From Rhizobium sp. G21 (GTDB taxonomy: Bacteria; Pseudomonadota; Alphaproteobacteria; Rhizobiales; Rhizobiaceae), in assembly GCF_014158035.1 (NCBI RefSeq), contig NZ_JACFXW010000001.1, positions 2,232,001-2,296,000 of the forward strand: a DNA stretch of 64,000 nt, written 5' to 3'. A program made the position numbers and the translations under genes. Below, piece by piece: positions 8,869 to 19,384 of this stretch (positions are counted from its first letter, which is position 1; the number at the start of each line of letters is the position of its first letter). The notes below the pieces were generated by a model. It was not told the origin of the DNA. It did not search any database and saw only the letters and a list, made by a program, of their open reading frames with translations.

Positions 8869-9501
8869 ATGGGTATCTCACAATATGATCCTGCCGCACT
8901 GGGTCGACCGGCTTGGAACGCGGGTAAACAAGTTGGTGTCAAGAAGCCTCTGAAGCAGCGCCAGATCTGGGCAGTCCGCTTCTTCTTGGACCGTGAAGGA
9001 AGGATACGAGACCGCGCGCTTTTCGATCTTGCCATAGACAGCAAGCTCCGCGGCTGCGATCTGGTAAAACTGAAAATCGGGACACTCGTCACGGGGCACG
9101 ACATTCGAACCCGGGCGATGGTCGTCCAGCAAAAGACTGGACGACCCGTGCAGTTCGAAATTACGACCGAGGTCAGAGCTAGTCTGCTCGCTTGGCTTCA
9201 GAGAAGGGGAGGAACGGTCGATGACTATATCTTTCCCAGTCGCGTCGACCACGCTGATCATCTTAGCACTCGGCAATACGCCCGGCTGGTCGATGAGTGG
9301 GTGACAGCGATCGGACTTCGTCGGGAGGATTACGGTACGCATTCCCTGCGGCGAACGAAGGCTGCCATGATCTACAAGGCCACCGGCAACCTTCGAGCGA
9401 TCCAGATCCTGCTTGCGCATACTAAGATTGAGAACACAGTCCGATATCTCGGCGTCGACATTGAAGACGCACTAGAACTCGCCGAGCGTACTGAAATCTG
9501 A
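8869..9501 (+). CDS. small tyrosine recombinase, catalytic core only
   Basis: Site-specific recombinase/integrase of 210 residues. The catalytic set is visible: Arg in SKLRGCDLVKLK, Lys in QQKTGRPVQ, HxxR in THSLRRTKA, His in LLAHTKIENT and Tyr in VRYLGVDIEDA. Full-length integrases have about 300-400 residues with an N-terminal arm or core-binding domain; this one begins almost directly in the catalytic domain, a compact type seen widely in alphaproteobacteria. The ATG at 8869 has AGGAG upstream. It stands alone between the amide operon and the chromosomal catabolic cluster, flanked by direct repeats, which suggests the amide operon side is accessory DNA. Confidence 0.85.
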   Translation: MGISQYDPAALGRPAWNAGKQVGVKKPLKQRQIWAVRFFLDREGRIRDRALFDLAIDSKLRGCDLVKLKIGTLVTGHDIRTRAMVVQQKTGRPVQFEITTEVRASLLAWLQRRGGTVDDYIFPSRVDHADHLSTRQYARLVDEWVTAIGLRREDYGTHSLRRTKAAMIYKATGNLRAIQILLAHTKIENTVRYLGVDIEDALELAERTEI

Positions 9502-9532
9502 GGGGCGTCCTTGGGTTCAGGCTGAAGGCCGT

Positions 9533-9568
9533 TGTCCGCTTTTGCGGTTCGTCCGTCAGAAGCGGACA
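9533..9568 (+). repeat. right direct-repeat copy with an inverted repeat
   Basis: The segment 9533-9562 repeats 8755-8784 with five differences. TGTCCGCTT (9533-9541) and AAGCGGACA (9560-9568) also form a perfect 9-bp inverted repeat with an 18-base spacer. It may be a recombinase binding site or a terminator-like structure between the convergent genes. Confidence 0.5.
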
Positions 9569-9595
9569 GTCTCCTGTCGGCCCCAATTCAGCCAA

Positions 9596-10663
9596 CTACC
9601 TCTCCGCAACCCAATTCGCCCCATACCCCTCACCGTATCTCCCCGCCTGCGGGCCCCACACATCCGTGACCGCAAATCCTTCCGCCGTGGGGTCGAAGGG
9701 GTCGAGCGCCACCTGGGTCATGCCGAAGGTCCAGGCGCGGCCGGAGATGGTGGGGATGATGGCGGGGCGGCCGGCGATGGTGGTGACGTCTTTCAGGCCG
9801 ACGCGGAATTCGGTGCCGATGGTGGAGCGGGAGATGAAGGTGTCGCCGATCTTGGCCTTGCCGCGCGCGTGCAGCGTGGCGAGATTGGCGGAGCTGCCGG
9901 TGCCGCAGGGCGAGCGGTCGACGCGGCCGGGCCACATGGTGGTGCAGGTGCGCACCGCGCCATCGGGCTCATCGCCGCGGAACATCACATAGGCGACGCC
10001 GCGGATTTCGGGGATTTCCGGATGCACGACGGGGATCGTGCGGTTGATGAGATCCTTCAGCGCCATGCCGGCGGCGACGAGCTCGCGGGCATTGGCCTTG
10101 TCGATGGTCAGGCCGACGGCGCTGGCATCGGCAATGGCGTAGAACACGCCGCCATAGCAGAGATCGACCTTCACCTTGCCCCAGGTCCCGGTGTCGACCT
10201 CGACATCGAGATCGAGCACGAAAGAGGGCGTCATGGTCAGCTCCACCCGTTCGCAGCGGCCGTCGCGGCAGGTGGCGGTGGCCTTGACGAGGCCGGCGGC
10301 GGTGTCGAGCATGACCACCGTTTCCGGCTCCTTCATCTCGATGATGCCGGTCTCCAACAGCGCCGTGGCAACACAGATGGAATTGGAGCCGGACATGGCG
10401 TGCGCCTGATCGGCCTGCAGGATGATGAAGCCGGCGTCGGCGCCCTCGCGCTTGGGCGGCAGGAGCAGATTGACCGAGCCGAGCGGCCCTTGCCGGGGCT
10501 CGAGGCACAGGAAACGACGCAGGCTATCATCCACCGTGTTGATGTAGTTGAGCTGCTCGGCGATGGTCTTGCCGGGAATGTTCGGCACGCCGCCGGTGGC
10601 CAAGCGACCGATTTCGCCTTCGCAATGAACATCCACCAGTTGGATCGTGCGTTTCCAGCGCAT
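9596..10663 (-). CDS. proline racemase-superfamily enzyme with a Ser/Cys catalytic pair
   Basis: Cytoplasmic racemase, epimerase or dehydratase acting on proline or hydroxyproline, 355 residues. The second catalytic motif DRSPCGTGSSA keeps its Cys. The first motif reads AMSGSNSICVATALLE, with Ser where proline racemase and 4-hydroxyproline 2-epimerase carry Cys. Members with one Cys replaced include trans-3-hydroxyproline dehydratases and dual-activity enzymes, so simple proline racemisation is unlikely. The start has a GAGGAAAG site. It lies downstream of a DadA-like oxidoreductase on the same strand, which fits a hydroxyproline route in which the D-epimer is oxidised next. The exact activity is not settled by sequence. 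Confidence 0.82.
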   Translation of the reverse strand: MRWKRTIQLVDVHCEGEIGRLATGGVPNIPGKTIAEQLNYINTVDDSLRRFLCLEPRQGPLGSVNLLLPPKREGADAGFIILQADQAHAMSGSNSICVATALLETGIIEMKEPETVVMLDTAAGLVKATATCRDGRCERVELTMTPSFVLDLDVEVDTGTWGKVKVDLCYGGVFYAIADASAVGLTIDKANARELVAAGMALKDLINRTIPVVHPEIPEIRGVAYVMFRGDEPDGAVRTCTTMWPGRVDRSPCGTGSSANLATLHARGKAKIGDTFISRSTIGTEFRVGLKDVTTIAGRPAIIPTISGRAWTFGMTQVALDPFDPTAEGFAVTDVWGPQAGRYGEGYGANWVAER

Positions 10664-10690
10664 GGGCTTTCCTCTTGTTCGGGCCGCGTG

Positions 10691-11935
10691 TCAGTAGCGG
10701 TTGATGCTGTAAGGCGTGAGATCGATCGGCGGCGTCTGGCCGGTCATCAGGTCGGCCATGGCGAGCGCGGTAGTGGCGCAATAGGTCAGGCCGAAATGGC
10801 CATGGCCGGTGGAATAGTAAAGGCCGCGGGTGGTCGAGGACGGAGACAGGATCGGGATCGTGTCCGGCAGCGCCGGGCGATGCCCCATCCATTCGGTCGC
10901 CTCTTCCACCTTGAGACCAGGCAGAGCATAGCGCGCATGCTCGACCAGGAAACGGGCGCGGCGCCAGTTGGGCGCACGCTCCAGCCCGGCCATTTCCACC
11001 GAACCGCCCACGCGGACGCCGCCCGCCGTGGGCGTGATCATGAAGGCCCGCTCCGGCCAGATCAGCGACCATTTCAGATCGACGCCCGGGGCCACGATCT
11101 GGGTGTGATAGCCGCGTTCGGTCTCCAGCGGAATGGGCTCGCCCGCCGCCTTGGCGAGATCGCGGCTGTGAACGCCCATGGCGATCAGCACCCGGTCGGC
11201 CTCGATGCGTTTGCCGTCGGCGAGAACGACGGCGGTGACGCCGCGCTCGTCGCGCTCCAGTCTCGCAACCTCCCCTTTGAGGAAGGCGCCGCCATGGGCG
11301 CGCATGGCCTCGACCAGACGCAGCACGAGGCCGTGCGGGCTGGTGACGAAATGATTGTCCGGCAGCAGCACCGCCTTGGGCAGAGCCGGGTTCAGCAGCG
11401 GCTCGACCTCGCGCAGGCGCGGGCCGGAAAGCACTTCATATTTAAGGCCGAAGTGATCCATCAGCGCGAGATTGGCGCGGCCGGCCTCGAATTCGGCCTC
11501 GGAGCCGAACAGCTGCAGGCAGGCGGTGTCGCTGAGCATATCGGTCGCGCCGATGCGGCCGAGCAGCGTCTTGAGATCGGCGAGCGAGCGCAGCGCCAGA
11601 TTGGCGCCGGCCTCCTCGATCTCCTGGATGCGGTCGGGGCGGCCGGCGGCGAGGAAGCGCAGGAACCAGGGCAGCATCTTCAAGGCGTAGACAGGATTGA
11701 CCGCCACCGGCGCGACGGGATCGGCGAGCCAGCCGGGGATCTTCTTCCAGACCGCCGGCCGCGACACCGCCTCGAAGCCATTGACGGCGATGCTGGCCAT
11801 ATTGCCGAAAGAGGCGCCGAGGCCCGGCTCCTGGCGATCGATGAGCAGCACGGGCTCGCCGCGCAGCGCCAGCTCCACCGCGGTCGACGCGCCGACAATG
11901 CCGGCGCCCAGAATGATGATCGGCTTCTTGGTCAT
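10691..11935 (-). CDS. FAD-dependent D-amino-acid dehydrogenase-like oxidoreductase
   Basis: DadA/DAO-family flavoprotein of 414 residues. An N-terminal Rossmann motif IIILGAGIVGASTAVELALRG binds FAD, and the C-terminal end STGHGHFGLTYCATTALAMADLM is the second FAD-contacting stretch. It probably oxidises a D-amino acid such as D-hydroxyproline and passes electrons to the respiratory chain. It lies between pxpC and the proline racemase-like gene on the same strand, 27 bases from the latter. The pairing of epimerase and D-amino-acid dehydrogenase is typical of bacterial hydroxyproline catabolism. Confidence 0.8.
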   Translation of the reverse strand: MTKKPIIILGAGIVGASTAVELALRGEPVLLIDRQEPGLGASFGNMASIAVNGFEAVSRPAVWKKIPGWLADPVAPVAVNPVYALKMLPWFLRFLAAGRPDRIQEIEEAGANLALRSLADLKTLLGRIGATDMLSDTACLQLFGSEAEFEAGRANLALMDHFGLKYEVLSGPRLREVEPLLNPALPKAVLLPDNHFVTSPHGLVLRLVEAMRAHGGAFLKGEVARLERDERGVTAVVLADGKRIEADRVLIAMGVHSRDLAKAAGEPIPLETERGYHTQIVAPGVDLKWSLIWPERAFMITPTAGGVRVGGSVEMAGLERAPNWRRARFLVEHARYALPGLKVEEATEWMGHRPALPDTIPILSPSSTTRGLYYSTGHGHFGLTYCATTALAMADLMTGQTPPIDLTPYSINRY

Positions 11936-11952
11936 GCTTCCCTCTCAGGTCT

Positions 11953-12906
11953 TCAGCGCGAGCGGCGCGAGATGGGCGATTTTTGTTTCAAACATCCGGG
12001 CGGCGCGCGTTCGGCGGCCAGCGCTTCCGCGCGGTCCACGAGGCGAAAGCGCAGCCGGTCGCCGGCCCGGGCCTGGGCGAGCTTCCAGTGATCGGCGCCG
12101 ATGACATGGGCGATCTTCGGATAGCCGCCACAGGTATTGGCTTCGGCGAGCTGGATCACCGCCTGTCCCGAGGGCGGCACCTGCACCGTGCCCGGCATGA
12201 TGCCGTGGGAATGCAGCTCGAGCCTGCGCGTAAGGGTCAAGAGCTCGCCCTCCAGCCGCATGCCCTGGCGATTGCTTTGGCGACTGACGACGAAGTCGGA
12301 GCCGAGTAGAACTGACAGGGCTTCGTCGGCAAAATCAGCATATTCGGCGCCGGCCATGATGCGCAACAGCGCGGGATCGTCGCGGCCGAGCAGCTCTGAG
12401 TCGAGGCCATGGCCGGCGGGTTGTTTCGCGCGGATGCGGCTGGGGCCGAGCGCGAGGCGGTCGCCGCGCTTCAGCGCCCTGCCTTCAAGCCCGCCAAAGC
12501 CGCTCTTCAAATCCGTGGCGCGGGAGCCGAGAACGAGCGGCAGGTTAACGCCGCCGGAGAAAGCCAGCATGACGCGGGCGCCCGAAAGGGGAGCGTCGAT
12601 GCGCAGTTCGCCGCCGGCCTCAGCCTCACGCGCCCACCAGGCGGGAAAGCTGCGATCGCCGAGCCGAGCATTGGCGAACGCGCCCGTCATCGCCACGAGA
12701 CAGGGCGCAGAAAAACGCAGGCGGAACGGGAAGACGGCGATTTCCAGCCCTGCCGCGCCAGCCTCATTGCCAACAAGCAGATTGGCCGCCGTCAACGCTT
12801 GCCGGTCCATGGCACCGCCGCGGCCAACGCCCTGATCGAGATAGAGGGGACGGCCGAGATCCTGGACGCTGTTCATCAGGCCGGAGGTGAGGATTTCGAT
12901 CATCAC
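11953..12906 (-). CDS. pxpC: 5-oxoprolinase subunit C (biotin-dependent carboxyltransferase family)
   Basis: Subunit of the ATP-dependent 5-oxoprolinase complex PxpABC, which opens pyroglutamate to glutamate; about 317 residues. The N-terminus SGLMNSVQDLGRPLYLDQGV is characteristic, with GGAMDRQALTAANLLVGN following and ANTCGGYPKIAHVI near the C-terminus. The GTG start overlaps the pxpB stop (GTGA at 12903-12906), with an in-frame ATG as the next codon, so the two are coupled. The family is homologous to the carboxyltransferase-like region of urea carboxylase, which matters because a biotin carrier gene is nearby. Confidence 0.88.
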   Translation of the reverse strand: MMIEILTSGLMNSVQDLGRPLYLDQGVGRGGAMDRQALTAANLLVGNEAGAAGLEIAVFPFRLRFSAPCLVAMTGAFANARLGDRSFPAWWAREAEAGGELRIDAPLSGARVMLAFSGGVNLPLVLGSRATDLKSGFGGLEGRALKRGDRLALGPSRIRAKQPAGHGLDSELLGRDDPALLRIMAGAEYADFADEALSVLLGSDFVVSRQSNRQGMRLEGELLTLTRRLELHSHGIMPGTVQVPPSGQAVIQLAEANTCGGYPKIAHVIGADHWKLAQARAGDRLRFRLVDRAEALAAERAPPGCLKQKSPISRRSR

Positions 12907-13559
12907 CGCGCCTCCGGCACGAAGCGCAGGCGATCACCGGGGGCGAATAGAGCCGGCCTGTCGCGGGTCGCGTCGAACAGGCTCAGATCGGTGCGGCCGA
13001 GAATATGCCAGCCGGAGGGCGCGGTGACCGGCATGATGCCCGCCTGCGCGCCGCCGACAATGACGGAGCCGACCGGCACACCATCGCGCGGATTGGACAG
13101 GCGCGGCGCGGCCAGTTGCGGATCGAGCCCGGAGAGATAGACGAAGCCCGGCATGGCGCCGACGGCGGCCACCGAATAGAGCGGCGCCGTGTGGCGCGCG
13201 ATCACTTCGTCTGCCGTCATGCCCTTGGCGCGGGCGAAGTCTTCGAGATCGGGCCCGTCCTCGCCGCCATAGCGGACCGGCACATCGCGAATCACGCCCT
13301 GCCTTGCGGAACCCGCAACTCGCCAGCCTGTCAGGATATCCGCCTGCAGTTGGTCGACGTCCGTCAGAAACGGATCGAAGACGAGCAGCAGGTTGTTCAT
13401 GCCCGGCACCGTCTCGATCATGCCGGGGAAGGCGCGAAGGCCTTCGGCCAGGGCCCAGATCTTCTCCTGCACTGCGTCGGAAAAGGCGCCCATCGCGCCG
13501 TCGATCAACAGCGCGTCGGGTCCTTCGAAGGACAGGCGGGGCGGGTTTTCCTCGAGCAT
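12903..13559 (-). CDS. pxpB: 5-oxoprolinase subunit B (KipI/AHS1 family)
   Basis: Partner of PxpC, 218 residues. It has an N-terminal allophanate-hydrolase-like segment (LLIDGAMGAFSDAVQEKIWAL, VPGMNNLLLVFDPF) and the C-terminal cyclophilin-like region with VGAMPGFVYLSGLDP, PRDGVPVGSVIVGG and TAPSGWHILGRT. It is the first gene of the minus-strand arm, reading away from the palindrome at 13576-13599. It was once described as a kinase inhibitor in Bacillus, but a 5-oxoprolinase role is far better supported in this gene context. Confidence 0.88.
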   Translation of the reverse strand: MLEENPPRLSFEGPDALLIDGAMGAFSDAVQEKIWALAEGLRAFPGMIETVPGMNNLLLVFDPFLTDVDQLQADILTGWRVAGSARQGVIRDVPVRYGGEDGPDLEDFARAKGMTADEVIARHTAPLYSVAAVGAMPGFVYLSGLDPQLAAPRLSNPRDGVPVGSVIVGGAQAGIMPVTAPSGWHILGRTDLSLFDATRDRPALFAPGDRLRFVPEAR

Positions 13560-13575
13560 GAATGTTCCTGTGTCT

Positions 13576-13599
13576 CCTCATCTGATATATCAGTTGAGG
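13576..13599. promoter_or_regulatory. 24-bp near-perfect palindrome between divergent pxpB and pxpA (candidate operator)
   Basis: The centre CTGATATATCAG (13582-13593) is a perfect palindrome. One unpaired T on each side is followed by CCTCA (13576-13580) and TGAGG (13595-13599), so only one symmetric position pair mismatches. It sits 16 bases from the pxpB start and about 105 from the pxpA start, placed to control both arms. The TGATATATCA-like core suits a dimeric GntR-family (FadR-type) repressor; no such gene is in the window, so the regulator is unknown. Confidence 0.65.
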
Positions 13600-13703
13600 A
13601 AGCTTGCCTACTGGGGCGGAGAAGATTCTTTGTCGCAGGGACGATGACGATGCTGCGGCGGCATGCTTTAAGAGGCGGCGGAGACGCAAGGCAGGAGACG
13701 GCG

Positions 13704-14462
13704 ATGAAGGTGGACCTCAATTCCGACATGGGCGAAGGCTTCGGCGCCTGGAAGATGGGCGACGACGCAGCCATGCTCGACATCGTCAGCTCCGCCAATG
13801 TCGCTTGCGGACTGCATGCCGGCGATCCCGAAGTGATGGCCAACACATTCAGGCTGGCGAAGGACAAAGGCGTGACGGTGGGCGCGCATCCCGGCTATCC
13901 CGACCTCTGGGGTTTCGGACGCCGCAACATCCCCTTCACCATTGGCGAGACGGAGCGGCTGATCGCCTATCAGATCGGCGCGGCCCAGGCGATGGCGGCC
14001 TATTCCGGTCATGCGATCCGCTATGTGAAGCTGCATGGAGCGCTCGGCAATCTCGGCCAGCAGAACCGCGACGTCGCGCTCGCCGCCTGCCGGGCGATCA
14101 AGGCTGTCGATTCCCGTCTCATCTGCCTGACCATCGCGCTCGGGGAAATGGAGAAGGCTGCGGACGAAATGGGTCTCGCTTTTCGCTCGGAGATCTTCGC
14201 CGACCGCGCCTATACCGATGAGGGCTTCCTCGTCGATCGCCGCCTGCCCGGCGCGGTGCTGCATGAGCCCGACGAGATCGCGCGACGAATTCTTTCGATG
14301 CTGGAGGCGGGTGCGATCGAGACGGTGACCGGCAAACGGCTGAAGACCGCGATCCATTCGATCTGCGTGCATTCCGACACGCCCTCGGCCGTCGAGATCG
14401 CGCGTGCGCTTCACCAGTCGCTGGAAGGCGCCGGCGTCACAATCCAGTCTTTCGTGGAGTAG
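13704..14462 (+). CDS. pxpA: 5-oxoprolinase subunit A (LamB/YcsF family)
   Basis: Catalytic-type subunit of PxpABC, 252 residues, the usual length. Signature stretches are VDLNSDMGEGFGAWKMGDD, SSANVACGLHAGDP, GAHPGYPDLWGFGRR and VKLHGALGN. The start at 13704 has an AGGAGA site. It heads the plus-strand arm with the biotin carrier six bases downstream, so the complete 5-oxoprolinase is encoded on two divergent transcripts sharing one control region. Confidence 0.9.
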   Translation: MKVDLNSDMGEGFGAWKMGDDAAMLDIVSSANVACGLHAGDPEVMANTFRLAKDKGVTVGAHPGYPDLWGFGRRNIPFTIGETERLIAYQIGAAQAMAAYSGHAIRYVKLHGALGNLGQQNRDVALAACRAIKAVDSRLICLTIALGEMEKAADEMGLAFRSEIFADRAYTDEGFLVDRRLPGAVLHEPDEIARRILSMLEAGAIETVTGKRLKTAIHSICVHSDTPSAVEIARALHQSLEGAGVTIQSFVE

Positions 14463-14468
14463 GCCCAG

Positions 14469-14900
14469 ATGGATTTCGACCTGATCGACCGGCTGATGCG
14501 GATGCTCGAAGCCTCCGATCTCAACGAGCTCGACGTGACCGAAGGCGGCATGCGCATAAGGCTGGTGAAACAGGCGTCGGAGGCCGAGCTTGCTTCGTCG
14601 CCAAAGCCTTCGGCCGCCCCTCGAGCGCCCGCGTCGACGGCGGATATGCCGAGCGGGACGCGACGGATCAAGGCCGGCATGGCCGGGACCTTCTATCGCT
14701 CGCCCGCGCCCGGCGCGAAGCCTTTCGTGGAGGCAGGCGACCGGGTGCGCGACGGCGACCAGATCGCCATCATCGAGGCGATGAAGCTGCTCAATCCCGT
14801 TGAAGCGGAGTGCGACGGAGTCGTCACGCAGATCATGCCCGCCGATGGCGACGGCGTCGAGCCGGGCACGCTGCTGTTCACGATCGAGTCGGAGACATGA
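14469..14900 (+). CDS. biotin carboxyl carrier protein (AccB-like)
   Basis: Carries covalently bound biotin for a carboxylase; 143 residues. The N-terminus is the usual AccB helix (FDLIDRLMRMLEASDLNELDV), followed by a Pro/Ala-rich linker and a biotinyl domain with the acceptor Lys in IIEAMKLLNPV. It starts six bases after pxpA and overlaps the next gene by four bases (ATGA). This context differs from the housekeeping accBC operon: no biotin carboxylase gene is adjacent, so it must share AccC from elsewhere or serve the Pxp-type carboxyltransferase-like proteins. Confidence 0.85.
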   Translation: MDFDLIDRLMRMLEASDLNELDVTEGGMRIRLVKQASEAELASSPKPSAAPRAPASTADMPSGTRRIKAGMAGTFYRSPAPGAKPFVEAGDRVRDGDQIAIIEAMKLLNPVEAECDGVVTQIMPADGDGVEPGTLLFTIESET

Positions 14901-15231
14901 CCGACCGCAAGGTGGAGCGCAGGCTGATGCGGATGATGGCCGCGCGCGGCATCGGCGCGATGACCTATCAGGACGGACAGACCGATCTGACAATCACCCT
15001 GCCCGAAGATCTGATCGGCGCTGTCAGCGCGCCGCAGGCGGGGCGCTTCACGCTCTGGACGCCCGGAGGCGCGGAGCCCACCTTCCCGCGTAGGGTCGCG
15101 GCGGGCGAAATCCTCGCCTGTCTGCGTGTGGGGCCGCTGCTTCTGCCCGTTTCGGCTCCTGCCGAAGGAACCTGCCCTCCCCGCTCGCGGAGGAAGGCGA
15201 TCTCGTCGGTTTTGGCGAGCTGCTATTTTGA
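14897..15231 (+). CDS. degenerate biotinyl/carrier-like protein lacking the biotin lysine (frame broken once)
   Basis: About 112 residues once a single-base deletion near 15167 is repaired. The N-terminal half (TDRKVERRLMRMMAARGI, TYQDGQTDLTITLP) parallels that of the preceding carrier, and the C-terminal half ends EEGDLVGFGELLF like a biotinyl domain. Where the carrier has EAMKLL, this protein reads RVGPLLLPV, so no acceptor Lys is seen. It overlaps the carrier by four bases (ATGA), so the two are made together. Proteins of this kind are seen beside pxp clusters, but I know no demonstrated function; a structural partner of the carrier is an inference. Confidence 0.55.
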
Positions 15232-15234
15232 CGA

Positions 15235-16355
15235 TCAGCCGGCGGGCTGTTCAGCAGCGTCCGCCGCGCCGGATTGATCCGCTTCTTCGCGTGTCGGACG
15301 GCGGCGCACGGCGGCGCGGGTGATGCGCACCTTCTTGATGCGGCGCGGATCGGCGTCGAGCACGTGGAACTCGAAGCCCGGCACCGCCTGCACCACTTCG
15401 CCACGCGCGGGAATGCGGCCGAGTTCGGCGAAGATCAGACCGCCCAGCGTATCGACTTCGTTGACCTGGCCCGACACGTCGAAATCCGAGCCGATCGCCT
15501 GGGCGATCTCTTCGAGTTCGATGCGCGCGTCGGCGATGAACACGTCGTCCGACTGGCGGATGAACAGGATTTCCTCGTCGTCGTGCTCGTCTTCGATGTC
15601 GCCGACCAGCATTTCGACGATGTCTTCCAGCGAGACCAGACCATCGGTGCCGCCATATTCGTCGATGACCAGCGCCATCTGGATGCGCTCGGCTTGCATC
15701 TTCGCCATCAGTTCGGAGGCCAGCATGGAGGGCGGCACGAAGAGGACCGGACGCAGGATTCCGGCGTCCTCGATCGACACGTCGGTATTGATGCGGCCGA
15801 GATCGAAGGGTTTGGCGGATTTGGACGTCCGCGGCGCGGGCGCGCCTTCGACGGCCGGCTGCGCGGCGGATTTCGGCGCGGCGCGGCGGCGCTTGGCCTC
15901 CTTGATCATATAGCCCATGAGGTCGCGTATATGGACCATGCCGCGGGGATCGTCGAGCGTTTCGGCATAGACGGGCATGCGCGAACGGCCGGTCTCGTGA
16001 AACATCAGCATGAGATCGCCGACGGAGCGGCTGTGATCGACCGCTTCTATTTCGGCGCGCGGCACCATGACGTCCTCCACCCTCACTTCGCGGAAGCGCA
16101 GGGTGTTCTTGAGCATGGCGCGTTCGATGGGGAAAATCCAATGCTGGCGCTCTCTTCCGTAGCCAGCACATCCGCGAGATCCTCGCGAAGACTATGCGCA
16201 TTCTGCGGGCGCAGAATTCTCGCGACCTTTGCCCAGAACGATTGTCTGGGCGCGGTGGTACTCTCGCCTTTTTGCGCGTTGGAACTGTCCTCGGCGGATT
16301 TGACCGCCGAAGCGCCGGAGTCGGTCTCGCTGGACCGTGTAGAATATTCGTTCAT
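15235..16355 (-). CDS. corC: CorC/TlyC-type CBS-domain protein (frame broken once)
   Basis: Soluble paired-CBS and CorC_HlyC-domain protein linked to magnesium/cobalt efflux, often annotated as hemolysin C. The CBS pair spans [17 protein letters not shown] to [28 protein letters not shown]; the C-terminal transporter-associated domain follows ([19 protein letters not shown]). A 70-residue N-terminal part is in another frame and joins at the four-G run 16129-16132 when one base is added, giving SIGFSP then [14 protein letters not shown]. Last gene of the phoH-ybeY-corC group. In many rhizobia lnt follows, but here a convergent unrelated cluster does. Confidence 0.83.
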
Positions 16356-16366
16356 TGCCTCAACTG

Positions 16367-16875
16367 TCAGTTCCGGTCGTCATCCCCATAGGGATTTTCA
16401 AGGCCAAGCTCCGCAAGTATGCGGATCTCCAGACCTTCCATGACCGCCGCTTCCTCTTCCGTCATATGGTCATAACCAAACAGGTGCAGGAAGCCATGCA
16501 CCAGAAGATGGGTCAGATGATCCTCGAATGCAACGCCGAGGTCAAGGGCTTCGCGCCGCAAAGTTTCCTCGGCGAGGATGATGTCCCCCAGCATCGGTCC
16601 GGGCTTGCCGCCCGGCGCAAGCGGAAAAGCCGGGAAAGACAGGACATTGGTCGGCTTGTCCTGTTCGCGCCATTCCGCGTTGATCTCGCGGATCGCCGCA
16701 TCGTCGGTGAAAACGAGCGAGACTTCGACAGGCTGCTTCGGAAAAGGCTGGCGCTCCTTTTCAGCCAAATGCGTCGCCGCATGCTCGAGCACGCGGTGGG
16801 CAAAGGCGGCCAGAACCTCTTCGGTCTGCCAATCGCCCTCTTCGAGCGACAGCTGGATATCGAGACGGTCGGACA

Positions 16876-16876
<1 letters not shown>
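16367..16876 (-). CDS. ybeY: endoribonuclease YbeY, rRNA maturation factor
   Basis: Metal-dependent RNase for 16S rRNA 3' end maturation and ribosome quality control; 169 residues. The zinc-binding H-x3-H-x5-H motif is HGFLHLFGYDH, preceded by INAEWREQDKPTNVLSFP and LGDIILA. Its ATG overlaps the phoH stop by one base, the common phoH-ybeY arrangement, and corC follows 12 bases after its stop. Confidence 0.93.
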
Positions 16877-17918
<1,042 letters not shown>

Positions 17919-17954
17919 ACCGCCTTGCTCCTTTTCATCGCCGGCGCCGGTCTG

Positions 17955-19340
<1,386 letters not shown>

Positions 19341-19384
19341 GCCGGCTCTTTAGTGCCTTTCGACCGAAAATGGAAGCGCCGGCG

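Noticed and set aside
9542..12091. Very long open frame on the plus strand opposite the proline racemase-like and DadA-like genes
   Set aside because: It is a shadow of GC-rich minus-strand genes: composition is His/Arg/Gly/Ala repeats without any family similarity, while the minus-strand proteins carry clear catalytic motifs.
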